A stretch of 64,000 bases of DNA, taken from NCBI RefSeq assembly GCF_910596095.1, contig NC_056550.1:25225001-25289000 (forward strand), in the 5' to 3' direction. The notes below the pieces were generated by a model. That model was given only the letters and a program-made list of their open reading frames with translations, had not been told where the DNA came from and did not search any database. Of this stretch, positions 43,901 to 57,099 are shown one piece after another. Each line of letters opens with the position of its first letter. Within the stretch, counting starts at the first letter, position 1. The stretch comes from Thunnus maccoyii. Its lineage: Eukaryota > Chordata > Actinopteri > Scombriformes > Scombridae. A program made the translations under genes and the position numbers.

Positions 43901-46900
43901 TAATGAGGCGTCAGAGTGCAAATGGAGCACGGAAGAGTCCGCCTGGCCGTGAGTGTGAGCTCATCAGAACACGTAACTAATTAATTAGACAACAGAGGGC
44001 TATGAAAAGCTCCAAGCGTTATTTAAGGCCGCATCTGAAGCCAGCGTGCGGTTTCTGCATCGCTGGTAATCGGACCACGGACGGGTCACTTTCTTGTGTC
44101 AACACCGACAAGGTTGAGGTAAATAACACCGGTCACCTCAGGATGTGGTCAGATCAAATATCCATTACTTCAGGTGATTGAAAACATTTAACACCTGACC
44201 TGAAGGTGCAGAAAACTGTGAACCGAAGGCTTCTACACAGTGATGAAAGAAGACTCTTCTCAATAGAGAAAGATATAAATGCATAAATGTAACTAAGCTA
44301 CTACTTTTTACTCCTAAAACCTTTAAGATACTGCAGCCAATTATTATTTTTTATCATTGAGTGGAAACTTCATGTTTCTTGTTTTATTTCACCATAAATC
44401 CAAGTTCAGTTTATTATCATATATGACAGAACAAGAAGCCGAAATCAGAGTGTGTTCAACATTTTTGCTTGGAAAATGACAGAGAAAAGTCAAATTGTTT
44501 TTAGCTCTCTACGATAATAAAACATTTCTTTCCCTAATAAAAGTCTTAAGCACCTTGTTGGAGAACTTCAGGTGAACCTCGGCCTCATCGTGGAGACTTT
44601 TCTTCAGCTGAGTCCAGGCTTCTCCCAGAGTCCTGAGAAAAGATTGTGAAATAAATGAAACAATCTTTGGAGAGATAATATACATTAAGATACATTATTA
44701 GACTATCCAAACAAACACAAGACCATTTTGGATATTAAGTGTTTTACTCATGATACTTTAAGGTCATTTTGAATGCAGGACTTTTACTGGTAATGGAGTA
44801 TTTTTATCTTGTGTTAGTGCTAATTTTATTGGGGTAAAAGACCTCGATACTACTTCCACCACTGGCTACAGTAACATTGAACTAACTGAAGTAATTGCTG
44901 TGATCTTGAACAAACATGTGCAGTCAGACAATCAGATTAGTGTCCACTTTATTTGGAAAACGGTGTGAACGACTACAGTATGTATGGTGGGTCAAAGTTG
45001 AAGGTATAAGTTGTGACGGATGTTTACAACGGACAGTTTAAATTGTGATTTATGGTTCAACTTGGAGGTTTGTTCACAATCTTTCTCCTTGTTTGCCGTT
45101 GTGCTCTGAGATCTCAGCGATCTTATAACTGATAAAACTAATGGTGTAAAAAAAAAAAAAAAGTGATATCTTTAGTGTAACCTGATGGACAATAGCTGAG
45201 TGTTTAAGCTCTCTGAGAAGTAATTTTCCTTTCATTTAATTCCTTGAACCTGCAGAAACACACTTGATATTTGGACTCAACTTTGTGTCTCCATTCGTTG
45301 CATTTTCATGGGCAAAACAAAAATGCTCCGTAATTATGGAATTATCGGATAAGGAAAGCATCCGAAATTGACTGTTACTCGGCCCAAACCTTATCTTTTC
45401 CTTTCTACTGATTGTGAGATCTCCTCCTCAAAGGTTTTTTTGTTCTTTTACTGACAGACAAACATGAAAAACCATCCATTCATCGGTTAGATAACAGTCT
45501 TTGAAAGGTGTATGAAACACAAAAAGTAGTGTGGGAATACATCTATTTAAAAAGTCCTATCTTTAGACACGCCTCTGTTAATTACTAAATCTATGTCCTG
45601 TTTTGCAGAGAAGGAGCTTTCAGGCTGCACACACACACACACATGGTTTTGTCTTACAGCGAATGTTTACTGCACTCACCCTTCCTCTTGTGCTGCCAGG
45701 GGGCTCAGAGACAGTTTGGAGAGGTTCTTGGCATATTCCTCCTCAATCTTTATCCTGAAACACAAAGAGCAAGATGTGAAACTGTGAGCTGTGAGGGAGG
45801 ACGGAAGCTGCTTTAGTGAAGAAAAACAGAGATAATTTCAGGGGCACATTGCAGTAGAATGACAGAAACTTCTACAATTTGACACAGAGGCTGAAAACCA
45901 AATGTAACACAGAGACATCAATAGCCCCCATTGTGCTTGTGAAAAATTCTCCATCAGTATTTTACAGAACAGTTTCCATCTCTAAAAATGAGATGGAAAT
46001 GAGACATGGAACAAGGACAGCCGTGTTTTTGTACTTTGTGATCTTCACCTCCTCCACCGGACTCACATTTAACATCCACACCTGAGTAAATCTGTCACCT
46101 AAAGAAGGTCACAACACCCATTCTTACATGTAACTTTAGGATACTCCCGGCGCCGAGCAACCCAGCTAAACAACACAGAAAAGGTCAGCGGTGAATAGAA
46201 ATCTACTTGATTTGGAAGACGGCGGCCTCGAATGTGTGGCTACATATATTCAAAGGGGAACGTTCGTTAACTTCCCACGACCTGTGCGTGAATAGAGCTT
46301 TTGTAGAATTAGGTGGAGCTAATTATATAGAGAGGTGTGAGATCGGATGTAAAAGTTTTAACCGAATTTGCTTATTATTCATGTTGCTTTTGACATCCTG
46401 GTTTGGATTCAGGAGGAACTACTAATCTGTGAATTCCCCTGTATGTTCAGTTACTTGGTCGGGATCTACAACTTGTTTAATTAACAGTTGCGAGCATAAA
46501 TCGCAAACACCCTTCAGATCCCTTTTTTTAAACTGAGCTTTCTCTGGATTGTTTCTCTGATTGTTTTTGGAGCTGAAATACATTTTGCCACATTAGTAGC
46601 ATCATCTCAATGAATTTAATTTTTGTTTTCATATATTGGCAAAACAATGAGATTTGCTATGTATGTATACATAGACATGACATTTTTTGACACTATACGA
46701 CATGGTTTCTCTTCATTGCATGCAGCAGAAAGTGTCTTTGTAATTTGGGTAATTGTGATTATAAAGTAAGTTTAGTGTATATAATGTAATAAGGTGCAGT
46801 AAATGTCTTTACTATGAAGGCCAGTACACATTTGAACATGAAATATTTCTCTCAAAAAACAAATAATGTGACTCAAATAACTCAAATCTTCCATAGTGCC

Positions 46901-49900
46901 ACCACAATGACAAAAGAGCACAGAAATACAAAAACCGTTGGTGATAACACAAAGATAAACCTCAGAAAGACCTATTGAACATTGACTGATAAGGTAGATT
47001 TATTGATTTTTCTGAACCCGATGAACAACAACAAAAAAAAGTGTTGCTAGGAAATATCTGTTTTTTTTTGACCACAGGAAATAATTTTACTGAATCTGAA
47101 TCTGTAGTATTTAATGACACATTATATTAATAATCCATCTTATGCTGCTTGTTTGGTCTGAACTAAAGATGTTTTATAATCCACACTTCCCACACACAGA
47201 GCTAGAGCAGCTCTTATTCCCTCTGCCAACAGTTAAGCCTGTAGGTGCAAATGCAACTCTTGTTGGCATCATTTTGGCAGCTTCTGGTTGAGTTTTTGAG
47301 AAGCCAGGACCTTGATATTTACAAGAACTGGCAAAACTGAATTTGTTGAAAAAAAAAATCCATTGAAAAAGCAGCATGTTAAGGATAATATTCAGGCAAT
47401 ATTGTGTTAGTTCGTCTCTCACAGACTCTGCTATATGCCCAAAAGCCACTGGTTTCTGCTAGGGGTACTACTAGGTGCCCGAATACAAATACGTTATTTG
47501 GCAAAGCACAAATAGTGGGGTTTTTATGAATATTTGTTTTATACAAATATTTTAAAAATTATTTGTTTTCGGGAAAAAAAACAAAAAAAACAAGTCAAAT
47601 ACCAGCGGTCGGTTACATCACTATCTCAGTCTCTGTCCTCTGCTCCGCTGGTACGTCTGTCAGCAGGTCTCAATGAGGGGAGTCACATCCACCTGCTACA
47701 TGACGCACATTTCCTAATTTGGACATCACTCCTGGAGTTGGGGGTGTTCCCCAGAGATAAAGCTGAAGTACTGACACATGCTTCATCACTTTAATTTTCT
47801 AAAATTAAAAGCTTAATAAAAAGAAAAACAGGATTTTTAAGCCTCTTTCCACTTTTATTCGAATACAAATACAAATAATTTTGCTGCCTCAACAGATACA
47901 GATACAAATACAAATACTGGGCTCTCTGTACATCCCTAGTTTCTACTGAAGGTATACTGTAAGTCTTTAAAAATGATTCCTAAATATATAGTTTCATTTT
48001 TTTTAAAAAAAGGCAAAAGTTTTTAGCTAATGTTACTCAAACAGGAATAAATTGCTCATTTGTTAGGGCCTATTTTTTGTAGTGGATGAATCCACATTTG
48101 GTGCACTAGTGAGTATTTCTGGCAGCAGGACAGTATCTGTGTTCATGGTAATGAAGGAACATGTCACCCAGTGCAGCTGTGTGGTTCATTGACATGTTTT
48201 TAATAGTTTTTGAACAACAATGGAGCTCTACGGGCCAGAGGAATAAGACATCAGTCTTTAGGTACACACACAATACTTGTAAGTCGATCAATTCATTGTT
48301 GGTTTTGGTCTTATTATTTGATTTATAACCAATAAGAGAAATACAGAATATCATCAGACTTATCTATTAGGATAGTAGGTCACTGGGGTTACTATCATCT
48401 CCACCAGGGGGGATGATATCTGCATCCAAAGCATAATTAATAACTGCCTTCAACAAGCTACAGTCTCCTTTTTGTTGTTATGACAGTGGAGTCGAGTCTT
48501 ATCTGACTTTTACCTCTCATGGATAAACTCGGACATCTCCTTCTGCATCTGTTTGCCCTTCAGCTGCTTCTGCAGAAGAACCTCGAAGCCCGCCACAGAG
48601 GTGGTCCCCTGGGGGTCTTTCTTGTCGGTCTGAGGAAGAGGAGAGCATCATTCACACATACAACAGCTGACCAGTAAACAACCACAGCTCTGAGTTATAG
48701 AACGTCCAGTAACACCTCTTTGTTGTTTACGTTTGAGAGGGGTTTGTGAGTCAGAAACTATGTGCATGAATGCGTGACTCACACTCTGCATGTCAAGGAG
48801 GGCATGCGTCGGTGTGTGTGTGTGTGTCAATCACTGGACGGGCGGATATGTGTGTTATGTGTGTTTTTAGAGCACAAGAACACCAAAGACTTTATGGGCG
48901 TCGTGCAGCACTCTGTCTCGTTTGTGACAGGAGTGATGTGTGTCGCCACGTGGAACTGAAGGTGCCAGATTTATTTCACACAGCAGGTCTGAGCAGCTGG
49001 TCGGCGGACGTACAAAGCATCACAAGCAACATGACACGACAGGCCGCAAACAAGCAGCAACACAGCAATAAAGAAGGAGGAAACTGGCATTGGATTTCAC
49101 TCGATTATGCAGGCTCAAGGGTTTTTCAATACAAATCTAATTTAGGATGGAAATGTATGGAAACTGAAAACTACAGCAGACACGAGGGAGACATTTGAAG
49201 CAGCGATCATCACTTGTGTTTGCAGAGAAGCCGGTCGATCAGCCTTCCACCTGTGATCCACCCACTCCAACATGAAAGCCGATTGTATCTTTTGTTGAAC
49301 GAGCAGTAAAGTGCTGGATCCATTCTCAACTGGCAAAAAGCATATCGACCATTTTCCCATGTTTTTAGTCTCATAGCAATTTGATGTAACGCCTTAAGCT
49401 TTTGACTGCAGCATTTCCCGGCAAACACATGTTCTAAAGGTCACAAAACGAGTTGACAGTAACCGTCTGTAGCTTTTTTTTATTTGTGGGTTGGTGGTAA
49501 TTCACCCAAATACTTTCATACTGCATGTGCAGAATGCAGTTGTCTTTGGTTCATTATGATAAGATGGTTCAGGTAAGAAAATGACTCACGTAAAGCCTGA
49601 AGTTCAGCTGAAGTTAGTCAGTTACAAGGTTTGGCAACAAGACAACTTGGTCACGGTTACTGTAATGGATATTTTTACTCTTGTGTTTATTGTCTTAAGA
49701 TTATGTTTTATTGTTTTATGTTATACTGTCTTACAGCTAAGTTAACAACATAGTTCTTCTCTCATGTGAACATGTCTCATCGCTGCCTCCCAACAGGTGT
49801 GGATCAGTTAATTAAAGCAAGCTGAGATTCGGCCTTCAACTTCTACTCCTCAGTAAACAGACGCAGAGAAGAAAACTCCCCAAGCAGGAAAAACGGATAA

Positions 49901-52900
49901 GAAGCTATGAATGAATAGAAGGAACATTGTGTATTCATTAAAAGACACCTGTTGGGATGACGAATGTATGAACAAACACTGAACTTCATACAGTATCTCT
50001 TCAGCCGAGTAAACTGGGAGAATGTGTATTCAGGATATTGTGATAAACCTCTGAAAGACATCTTGCTCTCTGTGAATTCATCTTAAATTTCCACCACAGT
50101 TACGTACCAGAAACTCAATCATGCTACCTGTTCAAGCTCGACTGATACTAGACTGAATTTAATTTGAAATAAAAGACAAACATTAACTGGACAGGACATT
50201 TTATAATTGAAAAATAAACTTGCTTAATGCTCTCAAACATGTCTTTGGCATTTCTGTGCTGTAATTTCTCAGGCTGATAATGGATCCATGCCCATGATTT
50301 ATTAGTCAGGCTCAACCTGTATACACTGAAGGGGTGTGCCCGAATACAAATACATTATTCGGCAAAGCACAAATAATGGGTTTTTTTTTTTTTTTTTTAC
50401 AAATAAAAAGGGTCTGAGGAGTAAATTTTAGCTCAGTAGTCAGTAGCCTAAAATTAAAAGCGTAATAAATACAAAAACAGGCTTTTTAAGCCTCTTCCCA
50501 CCTTTATTCAAATACAAATACAAATACAAATATTTTTTCTGCCTCAACAAATACAGATACAAATACAAATACTGGGCTCTCTGCACATCCCTAATACACT
50601 GACTGTTTGTAGTCACATATACTCCGCGTTATGTTGGGTAATATATTTTAATTTTGCTCATTTTTTAAAATATTGTGAGGGAAAAACATTCTATTCCAGA
50701 TTTGGCGATTTTTTTTTCATGTTTTCAGATAAATTGGATTTTGCTTTTGAGTAAAAAAAGCCTTTCAACAAACACTTTTTCAGTCTAGAATCTGTTATTA
50801 CGTCTCCGCTGCCGATTCTTGATTATGTACACAGCTCCTCAATCCTACAGGATTACCATTATTAAGATGATGATGGTGAAAGTGGTCGTTGGCTTTCATG
50901 TTTACATATATATTCATCACTGCTGTTTTACTTTAGTTGAATTTGTTCAGTGGGTTGTTCAAGTTGTCTACTCACATATTCTGGATCTGACTGAGACTCG
51001 AACATGTGTAGATGTATTTGAGAAGCAATATGAGCCGAATTTTGTAGGTGGTTTTATTATAAGGTAAGTTTATTATTATTATTATTATTATTATAATCAT
51101 TATTGTCGAGAAACAGTTTCAGCTTTTTTGGCAAATAAAGTGTAAGAGAAGGCGGATCTGTAAGTTCACAATTGTATATACTCCTCAATGGTAATCCTCT
51201 ATCCAAGTCAGGTGGTCTATAGATAAAGGTGGCTCTCATCATCATCAAAATATCACAAAGATTAGCTGTAGTTCCTGTGTTTTAGTTGAACTCACCCAGA
51301 AGTAATCGCAGTAACTCCATTCGTTGGGTTTGAGGAGCTGCTGCTCCGGGCCTTCTCCAGGCAGAGGGAAAGTCACGCAGTTGATCTGTAAGGTGAAAAA
51401 AAAAAAGGAGAAGAAACAGAGATGAAGAGCAATGACCTAACTGATGAAAAATATGAGAAATAACAGAGCTGCTAAAGGCTCCGAGCCAAACACCTCTGTG
51501 AGAATTAATTTGATCTGCAGCAGTCAGAAGAAGACATGAGCGGCGGAGTCTGTGGGAAATGATATTGTTGAAAGCCTGAGTCTGAGTTTCACTCGGATCA
51601 TGCAGATGAGAGGAAAAAGGTCAGGCATGAGTAAACATATGAATGTGGGGATGTTTGCCCTCCAGAAGGTGACCCATGAGCCTTCGGGGGGGGGAGAGAG
51701 AGAGAGCGAGAGAGACCCTGATCACTTGAAAACAAAGAGAAACCCATTCTACTATATCCCTTCGATTGAACAAACACACTTTATACACTTAACAAAACGT
51801 GGACCGTTGCAGATAAACACACCCAGCATCAGCCTGAATACAGACTCCATGGTCCAGAGCGTCTTCAATTACTGTTGGGGCTGCAATTATGTAATGTTCA
51901 CCATCTGTGAGCCCTCCCTCCTGGCACTACAAGATACCCTCTGTGCCATGTCAACCGCTGCTGCAAACTACATGGACATCCAGACAGGATGTTTCATCCA
52001 CAAACACACAGAAACACACTGACTCACAGCATGAGTTCACCACTGTACTGCTGTCACAAACACTGAAGGAAAACATGGAACGCTGACCAGCTGGCTCATC
52101 CGAACTGCCTCATTCTTTTTACTCAAATAAAAAGGTGTAACAGGAATTATTTGAATCATTTGAGCAACGTGAAAATCACAAGATATTCATGAAAGAACAC
52201 CAAAGGGAAGTGGGAGGTTAAAGATATGATGTTGGTAAGCTGAATTTTCCTTAGACAGATATCTTGCTAAGCCCTCAGGATCAGCACCAGGATGTGTGAT
52301 GAATGTAGAGCGGCGGCCATGGTTGAAATTGCAGGTCATGTGACACCCTTTGACCCATAAAAACCAGCCATTAGGTCCAGTAACCCAATCAGTATATTGT
52401 TTATATTCCATTAAAGCCACTATGATAGATATTTTTATATTAACGATGTATGAAATGACAGTGATGTGTTGGTCATGGCTCGTAGTGATGAAGCTACAGA
52501 GAATTATCAGCGACTCTGCAGCTCCTCTCGGCTTCACGGAGCTTTATAGCGAGTTTCAGCTCATTGTTTAGCTGCCCGGCTGCAACTTTACTGTTTTGCT
52601 TCACTCTCAGTGCTCTCATAGCGTCGTTTTCGACTCTAAAGCTCTAAAAACCCACTGTACACGACCTGCTCAGCACCAAACGGTGAACAGACAGTGACTA
52701 GCTGGTGAACATAGTGGAGCATTTAGCGGATAAAAAGCCAGATGGAGTTAGTAGAGAGCACAAACAAAGCTAAAAGAGATGATAATGTTGTTCTGTAACT
52801 GCTGGATGTGATATTAAGCAACTGTTTGCTGACAAGTTGAACGTATCAACTTGAAAGGTGATGATGTGTAAGTGTTGTGTTCACTACTTGTGTCCAAGCG

Positions 52901-54856
52901 GCCAAAAATTCAGTTAATGCAGGTTTAATTTGAACAATAAAACCAAAACAAAGAGCTGAACGATGCTAAACAGCTCTGTAGATTTGCAGGGAAATGCAGA
53001 GTCTCAGAAAGCTGCATTAATAATTGGTATATATTACATATTTTGGTCAAAGACAATACAAAAACTCATAAATACACAGGTATGACACATTGGCTTTGTG
53101 AGTTACGTTAGCAATAGAGCTGCAATGATTAGTTGATTAATCAATTAGTCGACGGGCAGAAAATTTATCGGCAACTATTTTGATAACTGAATAATCATTT
53201 TTTTAAGGAGAATGTTCAAACATTTGGCGGTTGCTTCTCATAACTTATCTGAAGTTGTCATCTTTGATTCTAAGAAATTATAACAGACATTTTTCATTAT
53301 TTTCGGACATTTTTTAGACAATCAATTCATTGAGAATATAATCAGTAGATTAACTGATGATGAAAATAAACATTAGCTGCATTCCTAGTTGATCCAGCAG
53401 CCACAGAGAAACATTATCCTCCACATGTTTCTGTCCTTATCTGATCAATCCATCGTCTAACATCTACTGTCTTTAATAGTCACTAACTCTCTGTTGTTCA
53501 GTGCTGGACAGGAAGTGTACTGTACAATCAGCTTGTCAGAGCTCAGTAATGGAAATGTTTGACAGAGAACCAAATCAAAAAGCTGCAGTGATCATTTTCT
53601 ATGGGCTCTGCAATAACAGTTGCCCCTTTGACACTGCACACACACATTTGAGTTATTTTTCAAAATATTACTTTCATGTAGAACATTTCCACAAAGCGAA
53701 TGGAGCACTCCTCTTTGTTGCAGCCTGACTTGATGATAAGATGGCTGTATATTTTTTGCATAAAGTGAGGCTTTAAGCATCAAAAACACTCAGCTTTAAA
53801 AAGCCGATGTTCCAATGAACACTCGACACTACTGACCCCCTTCATTCTCTGCATAGCCACCGCAGCACTTGATCCGTGCAGCTTCTAATAAACAACTTCA
53901 AAAACAGATGAGTAATACTTCCTCTGTTATATAATCAGTGAAATCCAGAGGAAATACTAAAATGGCTTTTTGCCATCCACACGTACCAATACGGCAGAAG
54001 ATAAACAGAAAACCTGCATATACACAACGGAGACACATTAACTCACAATAACACTTTGTAATCTGAAGAAGCAGCGATGTGATTTACTCCGCGTGTCGAC
54101 CAGTCACTTTGTTCATTTTCTGCCTCACAGATCATACTGATTGTCATGGGCACCAGATTTTCCATTACACTGGCTCCACATCTATCATGACTGTTGTTTA
54201 TCTGCCTCTCACATCCAGCAGAAAATTAGACCATTTATCTAAAGGAAGGCTGTGTGGCTAACTTACTTCTCCTTTATGGCTGCTTAGTGAAGTACTCTGG
54301 GGTTAGGAATAAAATATTAATATAGATTACCTTTATGACACAGCATGTAATAAAGCCTTCTCATCTGAGGGATCTTAAGCCTTTCTGGTTTGAGGTTGAG
54401 GTGTTGCGGGAGGCTGTATTTCCATATTGCATCCATGAATGTTACAGTTTAGCACAAAACAAAGCTGCGAGCAGCATGTAACAGTGATTTGTCGAGGTGA
54501 ATTGGGACATTTTGTCCTCATTCGGCATTCATAAACATTCGCTCTTGTGAGGGTTTTGTATGCCGGCTTCAGGCGGTGGTTCATTTCATTACACATATAA
54601 ATGTTTTTTATTTATTCATTGTTGCTCTTTTTCTTTCGTTGAACAGAGGGCAAAAAAAAAAATTCATGACACAGTCGAAGAACAAGCGGCCCATGAGACA
54701 CACAAAAAAAACAATGATTTGGCAAAGCAACAAACAACTGAAACATTCTCCCACATCCATTTCTGAGCAGCTACAGCGAATGAGACTGTAGGATGCTGCT
54801 GTTGCTAAGCGACAAATTACTTTTGCTGTAAAGGACCCCCCCCACCCCTCACCCCC

Positions 54857-54889
<33 letters not shown>

Positions 54890-56967
54890 TCTCATAACAA
54901 AACAATTTCAGACTTCCCCTCTATTCTCTCTCTCTCTAATCGCCTTTTCTTCCCTCCTTCCTCCTTTCTCTTCTTCACAGACTGAAAACAGACCAATCAA
55001 GATGCCCCATCCAAGTCCCGCCAACAAAGCCAGATGACACTCTTAACGAGCTGCTATTCCCCGAGTGCCTACGCCGAGCGCAGCATAGCAACAAGTCAAA
55101 CAGCACACAAATGAATGTTTAATAAGCTAAAAAAAAAACGGAGGAGTGAAGTGCCTCATCTGACGGCTTCATATTGATCACGCTCGGTGAAGGTGAAAGC
55201 AAGGTTACTGCTCCTTCTGCTATCTGATGCGCGAGCCGCCTCGGCGTCCTGCGAGGGGTCCATTTTGCACAACAGTCATGGATGTGTGCGTCTCCATGAC
55301 AACTGCACGGCTGTAAAAGGGGTTGTGTAATGTGAGGTGCACCGTGGCGAACAAAAAGACACCTTTGTGGACTGACATCATCCAGCCACAGATTCAATCA
55401 TTATCACCTGTGTTATTTCCAACTCCTGTCAACCGCAGCAGGAATATTTACACTGTTGCACAGAACATGCTTCATTTCTGTCTGTGTTTTCAGAAATGAA
55501 CACTTTTTCGCCTTCATGTGTATCGGGAACTAATTAAGATACTGATTAATTTGTAAAAAACACTGTCACGCCTCATCTCTTCATGAGAATTCACTGGATA
55601 CAAGTGAAGCCAAAGTGTCCACAAAAGATGTATGAGAAGCTTTGAAAGAACCCTGCAAAGGAAGAGGAAGAAAATAATCTTCTTTCTTTTTCAAACAGTA
55701 CGTATTCAGTGAATATCTGAATGGCCCCCCCACCCCTCCCTCCCCCCCCCATTCTCTTTCCTATGGCAGTGTTTTCCATTTCAACACCCATTAATCAGTG
55801 CTATTGCTTTTGTCACCATGGAAACTGGACTTGCTGCATCTCTCGCAGGTCTGTGGGGTTTTCACAAAAGCCAGACTGACGGCTCCCGTGGTTGCGGCAG
55901 GTCAGCGAGCCCACCGAGCGCAAAATCAGCCCCTGCGAGACACAAAACCACCTCTGTCTGTCTTCCCTCAGCCCAGCAAATCATCACCATCACCACCGCA
56001 CACCCCCCCCCCCCCACCTCCCACAGTCATCATTATGGACTTAAGGATTACATAACCACGGCTACTGTCTAGGCATCTTAAGACAAAGGTACTGTACACT
56101 TCTTTACAGAAATCTGAATAGATCCTGGTGCCCAAATTCTACTACGAGTTCTTCACAGCCTGGCGCACAAAGTCTTCACTTTCCAAATGCTGCCGGATGA
56201 CAAAACGGCAGTTCTGTGTGACCTGCGCTGCCCTGCAGATAAGTCCCCCTTTGAGGAAGAATAAGGGAACACACAGTAGCGCACTGAGCAGCAACTCCGT
56301 GACAGAAACACTCAGAGATCAAGATCCTTTCTTTATCTGGCAGACAGAAGACATCTTGAGTCTAAAAATGGCAACGGCGGTCCGCGGGCTACTACATCAG
56401 CTTTGTACTTTTCAGTCACTTCAGTAACATTTCGATATGATGAAAACTGCACGGCGAGGAAACACATTTCAGCATAAATTCAGACATTAAATCAATAATA
56501 TGGAGATCGAGTCAATCAATGAGACAGAAATGAGCGCAGGACTCCTGGACAGCTTGTTCATTCACACTAATGTAGTATCCAATATGCAGGGAACCCCATG
56601 TTACTCCGCGAGAACCCATAATGCATTAGTGTGGAGCTGTGAGCTTAAAGATAACAGCTGAAAAGAAAAAAAAAAAAAAAAGAAAGATGAGACAATAACT
56701 TATTTCTGCCACATGAGGAGCTTCACAGAGGATGGAGAGGTTGACAGAAGCAGCAGATGGAAGCATCAGAAGATGTAGAAGAAGAAGAAGAAGAAGAAGA
56801 AGAAGAAGAGGATTAAGTTGGAGCTCCTGGGTACTCACAGTTATCTTGGTCTCCTTGACCTCCTTGATCTGCCTCTTGGCCGGCGAAACGGAGCCGGGGG
56901 GCTGCGGGGCGAGACAGGAGGGATCGTCAAAACTCTCCTCAGTGTCAAAGCTGGCTTCCATCATCAT
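34936..56967 (-). CDS. gas7: Growth arrest-specific protein 7, F-BAR form (ten coding exons)
   Basis: Minus-strand coding exons: 56967-56839, 51385-51296, 48629-48514, 45754-45680, 44632-44554, 43059-42928, 40700-40577, 37767-37688, 37597-37499, 35049-34936. All junctions are GT-AG and the phases join into 345 aa ending PVDMDI. After a 43-residue leader ending in AKRQIKEVKETKIT comes INCVTFPLPGEGPEQQLLKP, then the F-BAR domain (about residues 60-310): NEWSYCDYFW, KDPQG..SVAGFEVLL, KIEEEYAKNL, LHSEVEKPL, DHHIADLRKQLASRYASVEK, KTQQLEIKLSNKTEEDIKKA, GDDLMRCVDLYNQ, KWFEEMVTT and HETDMFNQS. These are near-identical to vertebrate GAS7. F-BAR dimers bend membranes and bind actin; GAS7 drives neurite and lamellipodium formation. 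The SH3 and WW domains of longer isoforms are absent from this model; their exons may lie beyond 64 kb or in unrecognised sequence. Three consecutive ATGs (56967, 56964, 56961) could start translation; the first is used. Confidence 0.94.
36350..36610 (+). repeat. Dispersed repeat shared with 41030-41270
   Basis: Both contain 'ttccaaaacc', 'agcaaaagt' and 'gtctggctaac'/'gtccggctaac' in order. Family unknown to me; both copies are in gas7 introns. Confidence 0.4.
39750..40135 (-). repeat. Dispersed repeat, inverted relative to 3520-3970
   Basis: Reads 'gcaggtatgtttac', 'gagcagctaattagc', 'aggctcagtgtgactgtctgc' and 'gcaatttaattccagttgga', each the complement of words at 3520-3970 in reverse order. 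Located in gas7 intron 7. Confidence 0.65.
40190..40290 (+). repeat. Fragment of the SINE-like repeat seen at 1336 and 61000
   Basis: Contains 'agagtgctatcaatctgctc', 'agcaagaaagtgaatatg' and 'tatttcccaaaatgtcac'. Confidence 0.6.
41030..41270 (+). repeat. Dispersed repeat shared with 36350-36610
   Basis: Partner of the copy described at 36350. Located in gas7 intron 6. Confidence 0.4.
47460..47938. mobile_element. Non-autonomous hAT-like element, copy 1 (gas7 intron 3)
   Basis: Begins TAGGGGTAC, soon gives GTGCCCGAATACAAATACG, and ends GCTCTCTGTACATCCCTA. Flanking octamers are gtttctgc (47452-47459) and gtttctac (47939-47946), an 8-bp duplication with one mismatch. The interior holds the same core as the copy at 62637 in the opposite orientation (e.g. 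'agcaggtctcaatgaggggag'). No transposase frame. Two other copies: 50329-50593 and 62637-63354. Confidence 0.85.
48110..48260 (-). repeat. Single arm of the foldback family (gas7 intron 3)
   Basis: Contains 'taatgaaggaacatgtcaccc', 'agtgcagctgtgtggttcatt' and 'taatagtttttgaacaacaa', matching the right half of the element at 14815-15375. Confidence 0.6.
50329..50593. mobile_element. Non-autonomous hAT-like element, copy 2, shortest (gas7 intron 2)
   Basis: Begins AAGGGGTGTGCCCGAATAC and ends CTCTCTGCACATCCCTA; the flanking octamer atacactg is perfect on both sides (50321-50328 and 50594-50601). At 265 bp it has lost most of the interior seen in the other two copies. Confidence 0.85.
51067..51096. 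repeat. (ATT)n microsatellite
   Basis: About nine tandem att units in gas7 intron 2, about 200 bp from the exon at 51296-51385. Confidence 0.85.
52420..52930 (+). repeat. Interspersed repeat (AGCTGGTGAACATAGTGGAG family), fullest copy
   Basis: Runs from 'taaagccactatgatagatat' through 'ctgctcagcaccaaacggtg', 'agctggtgaacatagtggag' and 'gctggatgtgatattaagc' to 'aatgcaggtttaa'. Other copies at 19095-19400 and, inverted, at 58690-59275. Confidence 0.7.
53115..53400 (-). repeat. Interspersed repeat, ATTAATCGATTA family
   Basis: Starts 'agagctgcaatgattagttg', continues 'attagtcgacgggcagaaa', and ends 'gaaaataaacattagctgcat'. Located in gas7 intron 1. Confidence 0.7.
54836..54889. repeat. C-run followed by (CA)n microsatellite
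   Basis: A run of C residues, a C-rich spacer, then about fourteen CA units. Located in gas7 intron 1. Confidence 0.85.
56776..56810. repeat. (GAA)n tract in gas7 intron 1, just after the first coding exon
   Basis: About twelve AAG/GAA units on the plus strand, i.e. (TTC)n in the transcript, starting about 28 bases downstream of the gas7 first-exon donor (56838). Homopurine-homopyrimidine DNA of this type can form triplexes. Confidence 0.85.
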
Positions 56968-57008
56968 CCCTCTCACCACCTCCTGCTTCTCTATTCTGGG
57001 AAAGCCTC

Positions 57009-57061
57009 ACACACTCTCTCTCTCTCTCTCCTTCTCGCTCTCTCTCTCTCTCTCTCTCTAT
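57009..57061. repeat. (CT)n tract upstream of the gas7 first coding exon
   Basis: Two CT runs separated by 'tccttctcg'; GA-rich in the gas7 transcript direction. The lack of a pyrimidine tract on the minus strand argues against a splice acceptor here, so the exon at 56839-56967 looks like a first exon. Confidence 0.8.
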
Positions 57062-57099
57062 CTTTCCCCCGCCACGCACCGAGGCTGCCTCCAGTCTCA

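Noticed and set aside
51552-52022. 156-codon plus-strand open frame in gas7 intron 2
   Set aside because: Crosses a low-complexity GAGA tract, has no recognisable domain, no splice or promoter logic, and lies antisense in an intron; most likely chance.
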